Shown here: positions 25,220-34,709 of the stretch, one piece after another
How the letters are laid out: each line of letters opens with the position of its first letter
Position numbering within the stretch: the first letter of the stretch is position 1
The notes under the pieces: generated by a model
Told to the model about the DNA's origin: nothing
What the model saw: only the letters and a program-made list of their open reading frames with translations
The model's database searches: none
Origin: Methanocalculus taiwanensis
GTDB lineage: Archaea; Halobacteriota; Methanomicrobia; Methanomicrobiales; Methanocorpusculaceae
Assembly: GCF_024372745.1 (NCBI RefSeq)
Contig: NZ_VOTZ01000010.1
Location: forward strand, 1-64,000
Direction of reading: 5' to 3'
DNA length: 64,000 nt
Program-made: the position numbers and the translations under genes

Positions 25220-26008
25220 CTATATCACCGCAATGGCTGCGTAACCAACGACTTCAGGATCCCCGGTCACATCGCCGCTTGTCATATATGAGAGGAGAAT
25301 ACCTTTCTCGGCACCGAGATCTGAAGTGGAACGGATCATCGTGGCAATTGGCCCATAGCCGCATGCTGATATCCTGTGTTTTGCGATCCGTTGGTATAAT
25401 TCGTCGGTGTCGAGTGAGAGGATCGCATCAATCGCCAGGGAATCAAGTTTCTCAGCCTCATTCTGAGGGACATAATGAGAAAAGTCGCTTGAGGCGACGA
25501 TGATCGCATCCTTATTTGTCTTATGAAGTGCCGAGATGATCCGGCCCGATAGCTGTTCTGCCTCTGCAGGTGTCTGATCGCCCATCAGTATCGGGGTGAT
25601 CCTGGCACGCGGAAACCGGTACTTGATGAATGGCATCTGCGTCTCAAGTGAGTTCTCGTTCTCCTGGTGTGCTTCCTCATCAACAGGAAGTTCAAGTGCC
25701 AGAGAGAGCCTCTCATCATTGGTGATGATTCCAAGCGGTGTCTCCCATGGTCGGGTGGAAACACAGCTCCGATAACCGCGATGACTTGGCCCGATAACGA
25801 TGAAAGTGCCGGAAAAACCTGGATCTATACAGCCGTATCCACGGGCAGCGACAGCACCGGAATATGGATACCCTGCATGGGGTACGACAATTCCCAGGGG
25901 GTGCAGCCTGTCGGTTTTTGTCCTGAAGAACATCTCGAGCACCTGTTCAAGGTGCCCGGGCTCCTTCGGATAAAACATACCTGCCATTGTACACTTACGG
26001 ATCTCCAT
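25220..26008 (-). CDS. MEMO family protein (AmmeMemoRadiSam protein B)
   Basis: A 262-aa MEMO-like protein. Conserved metal-site residues are visible in VVPHAGYPYSG, VIGPSHRGY and SSDFSHYVP, and a cysteine in SACGYGP. The fold is related to class III extradiol dioxygenases. Its biochemical role in archaea is not settled; the conserved position between ribosomal S2 and mevalonate kinase is common in euryarchaea. The other AmmeMemoRadiSam partners are not next to it. Confidence 0.92.
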   Translation of the reverse strand: MEIRKCTMAGMFYPKEPGHLEQVLEMFFRTKTDRLHPLGIVVPHAGYPYSGAVAARGYGCIDPGFSGTFIVIGPSHRGYRSCVSTRPWETPLGIITNDERLSLALELPVDEEAHQENENSLETQMPFIKYRFPRARITPILMGDQTPAEAEQLSGRIISALHKTNKDAIIVASSDFSHYVPQNEAEKLDSLAIDAILSLDTDELYQRIAKHRISACGYGPIATMIRSTSDLGAEKGILLSYMTSGDVTGDPEVVGYAAIAVI

Positions 26009-26047
26009 AGGGCTCCCACTTCATCTGGCAGTTGTTCTTCAGACTAT

Positions 26048-26671
26048 TTAAATATCGGTCTCGAAGTCTTCGGGGGTGAGCGACATTGTAATACCACGGA
26101 TTCTGAGCATCTCTTTTGCAAGGAGATAGTAGACCATGGAAAGCGCTTTCCTACCCTTATTGTTTGTTGGAATGACGAGATCGATATTCCGCAGGCTGTT
26201 GTTTGTATCACAGAGGGCAATTGTTGGTATGCCGCTCTGGACCGCCTCGCGGATCACCTGGGCATCGCCGATTGGGTCGGTGACGATGACAACATCCGGT
26301 TCGATATATTTGTTCAGGGAGGTTTCGTTTAATGCCGGGTTTGTCAGCATACCCGGGATGAACCGGCCTGTTGCCGCCATTGCACCTACGACCTCAGAGA
26401 ATTTACGTGCGGGGTACTGACCGTATTGTCGTGATGTGACCGCCAGAATCTTTGGTGCGTCAAACCCGGAGAGGAATTTTGCTGCCTGTTTGATCCGCTC
26501 ATCTGTTTTTCTGATATCTATAATATACAGGCCGTCTCCACGGACCCGGTAGATGAAGTTCATCATCTCATTGCTCTTCTGCTGTGTCCCGATGTGAACG
26601 CCCGCCGCAAGGTACTCCTCAACCGGCACAAGGGGTTCGTTCAGTTCAATATCAAGTTCATTCTCGCTCAT
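26048..26671 (-). CDS. rps2: Ribosomal protein uS2
   Basis: Small-subunit protein S2 of 207 aa. Seen are [12 protein letters not shown], the helical [22 protein letters not shown] segment (only part quoted elsewhere), [11 protein letters not shown] and [15 protein letters not shown], all hallmarks of archaeal/eukaryotic S2 (SA). The start overlaps the enolase stop by four bases. A 39-base gap separates it from the MEMO gene. Confidence 0.96.
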   Translation of the reverse strand: MSENELDIELNEPLVPVEEYLAAGVHIGTQQKSNEMMNFIYRVRGDGLYIIDIRKTDERIKQAAKFLSGFDAPKILAVTSRQYGQYPARKFSEVVGAMAATGRFIPGMLTNPALNETSLNKYIEPDVVIVTDPIGDAQVIREAVQSGIPTIALCDTNNSLRNIDLVIPTNNKGRKALSMVYYLLAKEMLRIRGITMSLTPEDFETDI

Positions 26672-27858
26672 GCGAAATTCTCCGAAATACGAATTAATTC
26701 ATTAAGTTTTGCTATTCTTTCGCCCCCGACAATACCACATTTCAGGTAGATGCACCCGAATGCGATAGCAAGATGGGCGATGGTCGTATCTGTTGTCTCT
26801 CCTGATCGGTGGCTCATCACCGTCTCCAGCCCATACCGCTCTGCAAGGTGTACTGCCTCAAAGGTATCGGTGAGGGTTCCTATCTGGTTTGGCTTGATCA
26901 GAACAGCGCTTGCTGATGCCATCTCTATGCCTTTCTGGATACGTTCGGGGTTTGTGACAAAGAGGTCGTCGCCGCAGATGAGGCAGTTGTCGCTGATCTG
27001 TTCAGTGAGGTTTGAGAAACCTTCGAAATCCTCTTCATGGAGGGGATCCTCGACATAGATCAAACCGAATGTATCGACAAGATCCGCGATATAGGCGATT
27101 TGATCCTCAGTTGACCTCTTCCGCTCACGATAGACATACCGCTCTCCATCCCAGAGTTCGGTGGCTGCGACATCAAGGCCGATTGCAACAGTAACGCCGG
27201 TTTCATCAGTGATGGTGTCGATGGCTGTTCCGATCAGATCAAGTGCGTCCGTATCACTGATTTGTGGCGCCCATGCACCTTCGTCACCTTTTCCACAGGT
27301 GATGCCCTTTGCCTTCAGGAGTTTTTTGACCTCCTTGTGGACGAGTGCATTCGTGAAGACCGCCTCTTCAGTAGAGGATGCCCCGGTTGGAATGATCAGG
27401 AACTCCTGGATCTCGGTTGCCCCGGGTGCATGTGCTCCGCCGCCAATAACATTGCCGAGCGGTAGTGGTGCCTCCTCTGCAAACACTCCCCCCAGGTAGG
27501 TGAAGAGTTCCATGTTGAACGCTGATGCAGCTGCTTTGGCATTTGCAAGAGAGAGAGCAACAGCAACATTTGCTCCGATTGTGGCAAAATTGCCGGTTCC
27601 GTCACATTCGCGAAGGATGCGGTCAAATGTCCGCTGGTCATGGGAGTCCAGTCCCTCAAGGGCAGGGATAACTGTCGTGTATGCATAGGGTATCGCCTCT
27701 TCAGGTGACAGGACGATCGCCTCATGGCTCCCGGTGCTTGCGCCGCTTGGCGCGGCTGCACGCCCAAATCCGCCATCAACCCATATGTCAGCCTCCACGG
27801 TGGGGTTTCCCCGGCTGTCGAGGATGGATCTAAGTGTGATCGCTTCGATCGATGTCAT
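26668..27858 (-). CDS. eno: Enolase
   Basis: Enolase of 396 aa, which interconverts 2-phosphoglycerate and phosphoenolpyruvate. Seen are the start [27 protein letters not shown], the metal ligands in [23 protein letters not shown] and CGDDLFVTN, the catalytic lysine in [13 protein letters not shown], and [14 protein letters not shown]. It overlaps the RpoK gene by four bases. Linkage of eno to rpoN, rpoK and rps2 is typical for archaea. Confidence 0.97.
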   Translation of the reverse strand: MTSIEAITLRSILDSRGNPTVEADIWVDGGFGRAAAPSGASTGSHEAIVLSPEEAIPYAYTTVIPALEGLDSHDQRTFDRILRECDGTGNFATIGANVAVALSLANAKAAASAFNMELFTYLGGVFAEEAPLPLGNVIGGGAHAPGATEIQEFLIIPTGASSTEEAVFTNALVHKEVKKLLKAKGITCGKGDEGAWAPQISDTDALDLIGTAIDTITDETGVTVAIGLDVAATELWDGERYVYRERKRSTEDQIAYIADLVDTFGLIYVEDPLHEEDFEGFSNLTEQISDNCLICGDDLFVTNPERIQKGIEMASASAVLIKPNQIGTLTDTFEAVHLAERYGLETVMSHRSGETTDTTIAHLAIAFGCIYLKCGIVGGERIAKLNELIRISENFA

Positions 27859-28049
27859 GCCACCACGACTTCCCGTTCCCCGAAATGGCGCTTGACAGTG
27901 ATAGGGATGAGCCCCTTTTCAAACTCTTCAAGTGCGATCTCCAGGGGATCAATGCGTCCGGTTCTCACAAGAACCGGGGCTCCCATCGATATCTGGAGGG
28001 CCCTGGCTCCTATGATCCTGGCTCGCTCGTATCGAGTGTAGGATATCAT
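27855..28049 (-). CDS. rpoK: RNA polymerase subunit Rpo6 (RpoK)
   Basis: The small RNA polymerase subunit orthologous to bacterial omega and eukaryotic RPB6, 64 aa from the chosen ATG. Motif [23 protein letters not shown] is the conserved core (given in part: [13 protein letters not shown]). Upstream extensions run into the tRNA-Pro gene, so ATG 28049 is preferred over 28058 or 28127. It stabilises polymerase assembly. Confidence 0.92.
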   Translation of the reverse strand: MISYTRYERARIIGARALQISMGAPVLVRTGRIDPLEIALEEFEKGLIPITVKRHFGEREVVVA

Positions 28050-28081
28050 GATAATCATCCGTAAAATTTTTTGAACAGAAA

Positions 28082-28156
28082 TGGGGTCGCTGAGATTCGA
28101 ACTCAGGTCACTGCGTCCCGAACGCAATAGGATAGTCCAGGCTACCCCACGACCCC
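28082..28156 (-). tRNA. tRNA-Pro (CGG)
   Basis: On the minus strand a 7-bp acceptor stem pairs ggggtcg (28150-28156) with cgacccc (28083-28089), discriminator A at 28082. The anticodon loop ttcggga carries CGG (Pro), and the T arm is ctgag, loop ttcgaat, ctcag. It is inside the RpoN-RpoK intergenic space and is probably cut out of the operon transcript. CCA is not encoded. No intron is seen. Confidence 0.95.
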
Positions 28157-28159
28157 CCC

Positions 28160-28348
28160 TTACTGATAGGGATACAGCTCATCAATTATCTCCTTATGTG
28201 AGAGGAGCATCCTTCTGCAACAGTACCGCTCCAAACCGAGGGAATCGAGGATCTCTTTTGGATCCTCGCCTGCTGCTTTTCGCTCTTTGAACTCATCCCA
28301 AACTGTGGAAATGACTTTTCCACAGGTGAAACATCGTACAGGTATCAT
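28160..28348 (-). CDS. rpoN: RNA polymerase subunit Rpo10 (RpoN)
   Basis: Zinc-binding RNA polymerase subunit of 62 aa, homologous to eukaryotic RPB10. The CxxC near the start ([10 protein letters not shown]) and the adjacent cysteine pair in [13 protein letters not shown] form the typical zinc site. It helps assemble the RpoD-RpoL platform. Located three bases from tRNA-Pro. Confidence 0.96.
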   Translation of the reverse strand: MIPVRCFTCGKVISTVWDEFKERKAAGEDPKEILDSLGLERYCCRRMLLSHKEIIDELYPYQ

Positions 28349-28378
28349 TGTCCCCGATTCCTTATTAGTCTGCTGATA

Positions 28379-28780
28379 TTAACGGTACGATTTCTGGAAT
28401 CTCTTCCGTGCACCGCGTCCATGAGGCTTCTTTGCTTCTTTCTGGCGGGAGTCATTCACAAGGAGGGTCCTGTCATATGCGAGGTATACCTCTTTGATGG
28501 CCGGATCGTTTGTCCAGCCAAGTAAACCCCTGCCGAGTGCAGTTCTGATGGCTTCAGCCTGTCCGATGATCCCTCCGCCGGATACGTCGACATCAATGTC
28601 GATTGTGTCTGCTACCCCTGGTGCAAGGACGAGTGCCTCTGCAATCTTCATCCTGATCAGTTCAGATCCATACACCTCGAGAGGAACCGAGTTGATACGG
28701 ACTCTGCCTTTGCCTTCACGCAGGGTGGCGCGGGCGACTGCAGTCTTTCTCTTTCCACTTGTATTGATAATTTTTGTCAT
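28379..28780 (-). CDS. rps9: Ribosomal protein uS9
   Basis: Small-subunit protein S9, 133 aa from ATG 28780. [20 protein letters not shown] begins the protein and [13 protein letters not shown] ends it; the C-terminal tail reaches the decoding centre. An in-frame extension to 28810 overlaps the L13 gene region and lacks support, while gaggg precedes ATG 28780. Confidence 0.95.
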   Translation of the reverse strand: MTKIINTSGKRKTAVARATLREGKGRVRINSVPLEVYGSELIRMKIAEALVLAPGVADTIDIDVDVSGGGIIGQAEAIRTALGRGLLGWTNDPAIKEVYLAYDRTLLVNDSRQKEAKKPHGRGARKRFQKSYR

Positions 28781-28793
28781 CCAATCCCTCTGC

Positions 28794-29216
28794 TTAGAAC
28801 TTGGCCCCAAGGTTCTGGCTTATGGTCTGAAGTGTAACATACCTTGGCTTGCTCAGCCTGTTCCGGTGCGCTTCCTCGAGCACTTCCATATCCATTCCGG
28901 CAAACTCCTCCGGGATGCCTACATATGTCCGGACTCTCTTGAATGCCTCTGCACCCGGGCCAGTTTTATATCCTATCATCCCGCGGATTGACCGCTTCAT
29001 AATATGATCGGGCCTGCGTGGGAAGAATGGTCCGCCCTCGACAGATCCACGAACGCGTCGCTGCTGGTATCTCTCCAGTATCTCAGCCCTGCTGCCCGAG
29101 AGGATCGCTTTCTCGGCATTGACAATGGCGATCTCTTCGCCATTGAGAGCGCGCTTTGCGACGATGCTCGCGAGCCTCCCGAGGAGAAGATTTTCTGCAT
29201 TGATGATTGTTACCAT
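28794..29216 (-). CDS. rpl13: Ribosomal protein uL13
   Basis: Large-subunit protein L13, 140 aa. Start [20 protein letters not shown] and the motif [17 protein letters not shown] are conserved. It follows L18e by six bases and precedes S9 by 13, the normal L18e-L13-S9 order of archaea. Confidence 0.96.
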   Translation of the reverse strand: MVTIINAENLLLGRLASIVAKRALNGEEIAIVNAEKAILSGSRAEILERYQQRRVRGSVEGGPFFPRRPDHIMKRSIRGMIGYKTGPGAEAFKRVRTYVGIPEEFAGMDMEVLEEAHRNRLSKPRYVTLQTISQNLGAKF

Positions 29217-29222
29217 TGCTAT

Positions 29223-29585
29223 TCACCTCAGTATCCGAACCTGGCTTCCTTTCGGGTTTGCCGTCAGCAGCTCTTCAATCGTCATACAATCTCCGCTTGC
29301 CTGTGTGATCTTCTCACGGGCAGAATCAGAGAAGTTTAATGCCGCTACCTTCACCGAATGCTCAAGCACTCCGCTTCCGAGTACCTTGCCCGGGACAAGG
29401 ATGATCTCGCCTTCCTGTGCATAGCGGTTGATCTTGCCGATGTTGACCTCGGCATAGTTCCTGCCGGATGTGTCGAGCCTTCTGGCAATCTCGCGCCAGA
29501 TGTTTGCCTCATTCTCACCTGATGCTGTCCTGAGCGTCCTGATGAGATCCGTAAGGCGCGGGTTAGTCTTGCCCGTTCTCTTCAT
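29223..29585 (-). CDS. rpl18e: Ribosomal protein eL18
   Basis: Archaeal/eukaryotic large-subunit protein L18e of 120 aa, with KTNPRLTDLIRTLRTAS at the start and IILVPGKVLGSGVLEH in the core. It starts directly after the rpoD stop, showing tight coupling in this operon. Confidence 0.95.
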   Translation of the reverse strand: MKRTGKTNPRLTDLIRTLRTASGENEANIWREIARRLDTSGRNYAEVNIGKINRYAQEGEIILVPGKVLGSGVLEHSVKVAALNFSDSAREKITQASGDCMTIEELLTANPKGSQVRILR

Positions 29586-30413
29586 CTACTGTCCCTCCAT
29601 TGATATTTCCTGTAAAGATTCTATGATTTCGTCAGATCTCTTTCTGATGTATCGCAGTCCCTCTTCGATGATCTGCTGTGCCGGAATCGATCCGTCACTC
29701 TCTACGATGAAGAGGTATTTTGTCCTGTCTGAATCGATGTTAATGGCCGAATCCTCGCCGATACCTGTTCCAATACATGCCTTCTCGCAGAGCTTGCAGA
29801 GCGAGCATGCCTCGATCTTACCTTCGACGACACGCACAGTCTGGCCTTTGACTTCAAGGACGTTGCGAGGACATTCATCGACGCACATTCCGCATCCGTC
29901 ACACTGGTCGGTTACCTCGATAACCGGATATTGTTTATATCCGCATGCAATGGTCGACTGCCATTTTGCATGCTCGGTTCCCGTGTTCAGATATGCGACA
30001 GCTTCAATGACAAGTTTCTGGTCTTCCCAGAGTTTGACGAGGGGAATATTCGTATCGACAGGGACTGTCATCGGATCTTCTGAGACAAGGTCTCCAGAGG
30101 TGACCATTCCGGGTCCTTCAACAGTCAGCGTGAAAGTGACCTGGCAGTGCGGGCACCCGGCCCCTTCGCATTTGCATGCCTCTCTCCGAACAAACCTGCT
30201 CAGATCGGTTTTGATCGGAATCATCCCGATTCTGTGGGCAAGCATCTCATCGAAGAGGACACTGGTATTGTCATAGATCCGGACATCCTCGATTGCAAGT
30301 GTTGGAACCTCGCCGATCATCGATCGCCTGAGTGCATTTGCAAATGCTTCAGAGGCACCGCTAAGGGTGAACCGGGCGATTGAATCATCGAGCCTGCCGA
30401 AAACGATCTCCAT
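29586..30413 (-). CDS. rpoD: RNA polymerase subunit Rpo3 (RpoD) with two 4Fe-4S sites
   Basis: RNA polymerase subunit D of 275 aa, homologous to RPB3/alpha. It assembles the enzyme. The N-terminal part (FANALRRSMIGEVPTLAI) is the alpha-like dimerisation domain. Residues about 178-225 form an inserted ferredoxin-like domain with eight cysteines in CDGCGMCVDECP and CSLCKLCEKAC, enough for two [4Fe-4S] clusters. A further pair CKCEGAGCPHC near 90 probably binds zinc. Methanogens often keep both clusters while other archaea have one or none. Confidence 0.96.
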   Translation of the reverse strand: MEIVFGRLDDSIARFTLSGASEAFANALRRSMIGEVPTLAIEDVRIYDNTSVLFDEMLAHRIGMIPIKTDLSRFVRREACKCEGAGCPHCQVTFTLTVEGPGMVTSGDLVSEDPMTVPVDTNIPLVKLWEDQKLVIEAVAYLNTGTEHAKWQSTIACGYKQYPVIEVTDQCDGCGMCVDECPRNVLEVKGQTVRVVEGKIEACSLCKLCEKACIGTGIGEDSAINIDSDRTKYLFIVESDGSIPAQQIIEEGLRYIRKRSDEIIESLQEISMEGQ

Positions 30414-30808
30414 CAGACTCTCCTTCCGCGCCTGCCACCGCGTGCCCGGATACTGTCATGCGAGACCGGGGTGACATCTTCGATCCTGCCGATGCGGATG
30501 CCGGCACGTGCAAGTGCACGGATTGCTGCCTGTGCTCCGGGTCCCGGGCTCCTCTGCTTTCCGCGTCCGGGTGCTCTGACCTTAACGTGCAGCCCGACGA
30601 AACCCTTGTCTCGGGCTGCCTGTGCGACATTTGTTGCCATCTGCATCGCTGCATAGGGCGAGCTCTCGTTCCTTGCCTGCTTAACGACCATCCCGCCGCT
30701 GCTCTTGCAGATGGTTTCTGCACCGGAGAGATCGGTTACGGTGATGATTGTGTTGTTAAAGGATGCAAAGATATGTGCAATGCCCCATTTATCATTCTCA
30801 GCTGCCAT
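30413..30808 (-). CDS. rps11: Ribosomal protein uS11
   Basis: Small-subunit protein S11, 131 aa. [19 protein letters not shown] and the C-terminal RRGRRV are conserved. Its stop overlaps the rpoD start by one base. Two bases separate it from S4. Confidence 0.96.
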   Translation of the reverse strand: MAAENDKWGIAHIFASFNNTIITVTDLSGAETICKSSGGMVVKQARNESSPYAAMQMATNVAQAARDKGFVGLHVKVRAPGRGKQRSPGPGAQAAIRALARAGIRIGRIEDVTPVSHDSIRARGGRRGRRV

Positions 30809-30810
30809 GT

Positions 30811-31356
30811 TTACACCCTCACATTGTTAATCCGGCCGCGCTCGGGGTTGCTTTCTTTTGCAAGTGACGACGTCCCATAGTAGCCGATATGATCTTCTTC
30901 TGCCCGTGTAACCATGTATCCCGGGACAGAGACGCGTCTGTCATTGATGGCAATGTGGCCATGGTTGATCAGCTGCCGTGCCTGTTTCGGTGAACGGGCA
31001 AGTCCTTTCCTGTAGACGATGGTCTGGAGGCGCCGTTCAAGGATGTGGCTAACTTTCAGCGACAGCACATCGTCAATGGTTGCTCCTGCATTGACAAGTG
31101 CATATCTCTGGAGATGCTGAAGAAGCTCATCGCGTCGGGCATCTACCCGTGCCTCATCAACACCGCCTGAGCTCATTGCAAGAATGTCACGCGCACCCTG
31201 CCTGTGGCGGCGGAGGATGTGGGTGGCTTTCCAGATCTCTTTTTTGTTCCTGAGCCCGAATGTGATTGCAATGTTCCGCTCATCTTCAATCCGAACTTTT
31301 TCAAAACGGCGTTTTGGAGACTGGTACTGCTTGTGGTTCTTTCCTGGATATCCCAT
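30811..31356 (-). CDS. rps4: Ribosomal protein uS4
   Basis: Small-subunit protein S4, 181 aa, an early 16S rRNA binder. The S4 RNA-binding domain is seen in [20 protein letters not shown] (part) and [11 protein letters not shown] near residues 105-145. The archaeal N-terminus lacks the bacterial zinc finger. Confidence 0.96.
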   Translation of the reverse strand: MGYPGKNHKQYQSPKRRFEKVRIEDERNIAITFGLRNKKEIWKATHILRRHRQGARDILAMSSGGVDEARVDARRDELLQHLQRYALVNAGATIDDVLSLKVSHILERRLQTIVYRKGLARSPKQARQLINHGHIAINDRRVSVPGYMVTRAEEDHIGYYGTSSLAKESNPERGRINNVRV

Positions 31357-31369
31357 ATGTGCTCACCCC

Positions 31370-31819
31370 TCACTTCTTCTTCTTGGATACGCCGACCGTC
31401 GTTCCGGTTCTTCCGGTCGCCTTGGTCCGCTGTCCACGTACCTTCTGGCCGGTTTCATGCCTGATGCCCCGGTAGCAGCGCATCTTCTTCATGATATTGA
31501 CATCCTCCTCGTGGGTGAGGGAAACATCAATGCCGAGCAGGTGGCGGGATTTTCCGGTATAGAGATCTTTTGGTCTGTTCATCATCCAGGTCGGGACTGT
31601 CTCTACGTACTCGTCCACAACAGCGCGGATCCGGTCAACCTCTTCTTCTGAGAGCTTGCCCATCAGTTCATGGGTGTTGACATCGGCTTTGCGTGCCATG
31701 ACGAGCGCGGTGTGGATACCCACGCCCTTGATGCCCGTCAGTGAGATCGAGACCTGCTTGGTGCCGTCGAGATCAGTATTACTGACGCGTACGAAGTAAT
31801 TCAGTTCGGATTCTTCCAT
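31370..31819 (-). CDS. rps13: Ribosomal protein uS13
   Basis: Small-subunit protein S13, 149 aa. The helix-two-turn-helix region contains [19 protein letters not shown] and the basic tail is [20 protein letters not shown] (start of tail). First protein gene of the superoperon, 27 bases behind tRNA-Ser. Confidence 0.96.
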   Translation of the reverse strand: MEESELNYFVRVSNTDLDGTKQVSISLTGIKGVGIHTALVMARKADVNTHELMGKLSEEEVDRIRAVVDEYVETVPTWMMNRPKDLYTGKSRHLLGIDVSLTHEEDVNIMKKMRCYRGIRHETGQKVRGQRTKATGRTGTTVGVSKKKK

Positions 31820-31846
31820 GTGTTATTCCTCTTATCCTCTTGGAGC

Positions 31847-31930
31847 GCTGAGGGAGGGATTTGAACCCTCGAGTCCCAGGGGGACACAGGTTTAGCAAAC
31901 CTGCGCCATACCAGGCTTGGCTACCTCAAC
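31847..31930 (-). tRNA. tRNA-Ser (GCT)
   Basis: On the minus strand, acceptor gttgagg pairs with cctcagc, discriminator G. The anticodon arm is caggt, loop ttgctaa, acctg, giving anticodon GCT (Ser). A long variable arm (about 31872-31886) is typical of class II tRNA. The T arm has loop ttcaaat. It precedes the S13 operon on the same strand and is likely on the same transcript. CCA is not encoded. Confidence 0.95.
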
Positions 31931-32027
31931 AGAGTTATAGCGCATCTTTCGACACTCGCAGTGCACGAATAGACACCGCTCCATAAAGTGAGTGCTCTAT
32001 ACTATTGGAAGAAAAGGGTATTAATGG

Positions 32028-33011
32028 TTATGGATTGCTGGTTCTTTTCCGTCTCAGAATGCCTGATGAAACGAGTGCTGATGTCATGAGGGGGATGGCA
32101 ATGGTTGCATCGCAGAAACATTGTACCCTGGGGCAGGTAACCGCCTCTTTCCCCCAGCTGATCGCCTCTTCGAAAGTGCATCCCGAGAGGCCGCCCCAAT
32201 GGGGGGCATCAGTTGTGAACTGGATGGCATAGGCATGTCCGCCGAGATCGCTGTTATGAATGGATGCGATCACCTGTGTCTGCTGGATGAAGTTTTTCGG
32301 CACCCCGCCGCCAATATAGATGACTCCTGTCTTGTGTGCGTGCTCAACAATCTGCGTTATCTCATCGGTATCTGCAATCTGGTCGATATTCACGCTGGTA
32401 CCTGCCCGGCGAGCCATAACCATGCTGATCCCGATTGACGAGTCGGCGAGTGCTGGCACAAAGATTGGGATCTTCTCCTTTGCGCAGGTGGCGGTGAGCG
32501 ATCTGCCCTCAGGTCTGGTCTCGATGAGCCATTCTCCCAGCCTTCGGATCAGCTCGCGGCTCGAGCCGTGGAACGGAGCAATAGAATCGATAAAATCTGC
32601 AACCTGCTGGTCGACGTTTCTGAACTGTTCTTCATAGGCAAAGACATCGTAGATCCTGTCGATCCCCTTCTCATAGAGTGTCGCATCATCCACGTGATGG
32701 TGACCGCGGTAGTGCCGGACACCCAGATGTTCGCAGATATCATGAAAAATGTTTGCACCTGTCGAAACAATGCCATCGATAAAATGCTGCTCGGCTAGTG
32801 TTATAAGGCATTCCTGCATGCCTGCAGGAACCATTGCTCCAGAGATGCCTAAGAGGATTGTGCAGTTGGGATCACTGATCATCTCTTTCCAGATTGTAAA
32901 TGCCTCACCGAGTTTTCTTCCCTGAAAACCGGTTCTGCTCATTGCATCAAGGAGTGTATCGATCCGATCAGTTGGCCTTACCGGGGTGGTAGGGGTCAGC
33001 TCCATACCCAT
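32028..33011 (-). CDS. dys: Deoxyhypusine synthase
   Basis: A 327-aa enzyme that transfers the aminobutyl group of spermidine to a lysine of aIF5A. Seen are ILLGISGAMVPAGM, DGIVSTGANIFHD with the NAD-binding region, the HHHVDD segment, and the C-terminal GGGVPKNFIQQ that holds the catalytic lysine. Length suits the archaeal family. A Met at residue 3 is an alternative start. The gene stands alone between tRNA-Ser and the CBS cluster. Confidence 0.95.
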   Translation of the reverse strand: MGMELTPTTPVRPTDRIDTLLDAMSRTGFQGRKLGEAFTIWKEMISDPNCTILLGISGAMVPAGMQECLITLAEQHFIDGIVSTGANIFHDICEHLGVRHYRGHHHVDDATLYEKGIDRIYDVFAYEEQFRNVDQQVADFIDSIAPFHGSSRELIRRLGEWLIETRPEGRSLTATCAKEKIPIFVPALADSSIGISMVMARRAGTSVNIDQIADTDEITQIVEHAHKTGVIYIGGGVPKNFIQQTQVIASIHNSDLGGHAYAIQFTTDAPHWGGLSGCTFEEAISWGKEAVTCPRVQCFCDATIAIPLMTSALVSSGILRRKRTSNP

Positions 33012-33093
33012 ACATTGCCTGCCTGGAGTATTAAATGCAGGGATGCGGGATAAAAAAGAGTCTTAAAAAAAAAGGTTTGTATTTCAGGTACGA

Positions 33094-33870
33094 TCAGAGT
33101 GCACCGATGATCGATCTGCGGGTGACAAGACCGACCGGCTTCTCGTCCTGGGTCACAAGGACGGTGCTGATATTCTTCTCGGACATCAGGTCGACGACAG
33201 TTGAAACCGGTGTTCCCATCACAACAGATGTCACAGGGGTGCTCATGATATCCTGTGTGATTAAGTTTCTGATCCGGTTGTCATGGTGCTTCACCTCAAC
33301 CATCTCCTTGAGTTTCACAAGGGCGCGTGCAAGATCGGTTTCGGTGACGATACCAAGGACACGTCCGTTGTCGTTGACAATGAATCTGGTTGCGGAGTCA
33401 TCGATCATCCTCCGGTGGAGGTGGACGATCCGGTCTTCCGGTGTTATCCTCGGGGCAATCTCGATGACATCCTCAATGTGGCAGTCGGGTCTCATGACTT
33501 TAAGGAGGTCGCCCATTGTCACCATTCCGATGAGCTTATGTTCGGTATCCAGGACAACAACGATCTTGTAGTTCTGGAGAAGCGGAATCAGGATATCAAT
33601 CTCCTGATCGGGGTATGCGAAGGTGAAGTCTTCTTTTACCACATTAGCAACATGGATCTGGGTCGGCGGGATAGTGCCGGTTTTTTTGCTGCCAATCTTC
33701 TCGGCTATAGTCCGGCGTGAAGCTGTCCCAACAACCTTCCCCTGATGAGTAACGATGATCGGATCGATCCCCTCACTGAGCATCCTGTCAAGCGCCTCGG
33801 TGATGAGGGCTGATTTCGCAATACTGACAGGTTTTGACATGATGTCTTTGATAGTAAGTTCGGTTGTCAT
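33094..33870 (-). CDS. Four-CBS-domain protein (cluster gene 5)
   Basis: A 258-aa protein made only of CBS motifs, at about residues 8-60, 70-128, 135-190 and 200-258. Repeated signatures are DIMSKPV, GMVTMGDLL, GIVTETDLA and DIMSTPV. CBS pairs (Bateman modules) usually bind adenosine nucleotides or SAM and act as sensors. No output domain is present. It is the last gene of the five-gene cluster and overlaps the previous one by four bases. Its partner is unknown. Confidence 0.9.
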   Translation of the reverse strand: MTTELTIKDIMSKPVSIAKSALITEALDRMLSEGIDPIIVTHQGKVVGTASRRTIAEKIGSKKTGTIPPTQIHVANVVKEDFTFAYPDQEIDILIPLLQNYKIVVVLDTEHKLIGMVTMGDLLKVMRPDCHIEDVIEIAPRITPEDRIVHLHRRMIDDSATRFIVNDNGRVLGIVTETDLARALVKLKEMVEVKHHDNRIRNLITQDIMSTPVTSVVMGTPVSTVVDLMSEKNISTVLVTQDEKPVGLVTRRSIIGAL

Positions 33871-34703
33871 TGTGCTACCTCTTTCAGTATGTCATCCCGT
33901 TTTAATATTCCTTTGATCTCACCGGCATCAACGGCGATAATACTGTTAATCTGGTGCTCCCTCATCAACGCAATCGCACTTGTTATCGATTCAGCGGGGT
34001 TGATTGTGATCACCGGCCGAGACATCACATCCTCTGCGATCCCGGATAACTGCCGGACATGCCTCCGGCTTTTTCTTCCTCCGGTCTCCTCTCTTCTCAG
34101 GTGCATGATATCCTTTTCAGGCACTCCGTTCTGGTCGAGATATTCATAGAATGCGATATTGGATTCGGTGATCACTCCTGCAAGTGTCCCGTCATTGTTG
34201 ATTACAAGGATCTTGTCGTTTCTCTCCCTGATTATGTCAATAACGTGGTTTAGTGAGTGATAACGGGAAACTGCCAGCACATCCTCCATAATATCGGAAA
34301 CTGTAGCGTTTATCTGATCGACTTCTTCCGATGCCATAATGTCGCTTTTTGTAACGATCCCCTCGACGTTGCCACTCTCTATGACAGGAAGCCCGCTTAC
34401 ATCGTTTTTTAGCATCAGTCCTACGGCTGTGCCTGCGGAAACATCCGGCGATACTGTGATCGGGTCAGTTCTCATCATCACCTCCACAGGAATCCTGTCG
34501 ATCGGCCTTCTCCTCCAGATGGGATCGTTCTGCCGGAACCCATAAGCAATATCCTTCTTGGTGATGATACCGACAAGCGCCTCGTCCTCCATGACAAGGA
34601 GCCTGGATATCTTATGCTTCAACATCAGATTGCGTGCATATGCGATATTCTCGGCTTTTTGAACGACATATACCGGGGCTGACATCATCTCTCTTACAAT
34701 CAT
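33867..34703 (-). CDS. Four-CBS-domain protein (cluster gene 4)
   Basis: A 278-aa protein with CBS motifs near 3-57, 70-122, 133-190 and 222-277. The linker before the last motif is strongly basic and contains RREETGGRKSRRHVRQ (about 200-215), which could touch nucleic acid or an acidic partner. The start has a good ribosome binding site (gaggtga) six bases upstream. The fold predicts two Bateman modules. Nothing shows a catalytic activity. Confidence 0.9.
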   Translation of the reverse strand: MIVREMMSAPVYVVQKAENIAYARNLMLKHKISRLLVMEDEALVGIITKKDIAYGFRQNDPIWRRRPIDRIPVEVMMRTDPITVSPDVSAGTAVGLMLKNDVSGLPVIESGNVEGIVTKSDIMASEEVDQINATVSDIMEDVLAVSRYHSLNHVIDIIRERNDKILVINNDGTLAGVITESNIAFYEYLDQNGVPEKDIMHLRREETGGRKSRRHVRQLSGIAEDVMSRPVITINPAESITSAIALMREHQINSIIAVDAGEIKGILKRDDILKEVAQ

Positions 34704-34709
34704 GGTGAA

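Noticed and set aside
28050-28127. Longer RpoK
   Set aside because: The frame runs through the tRNA-Pro gene and the extra residues are not family-like.
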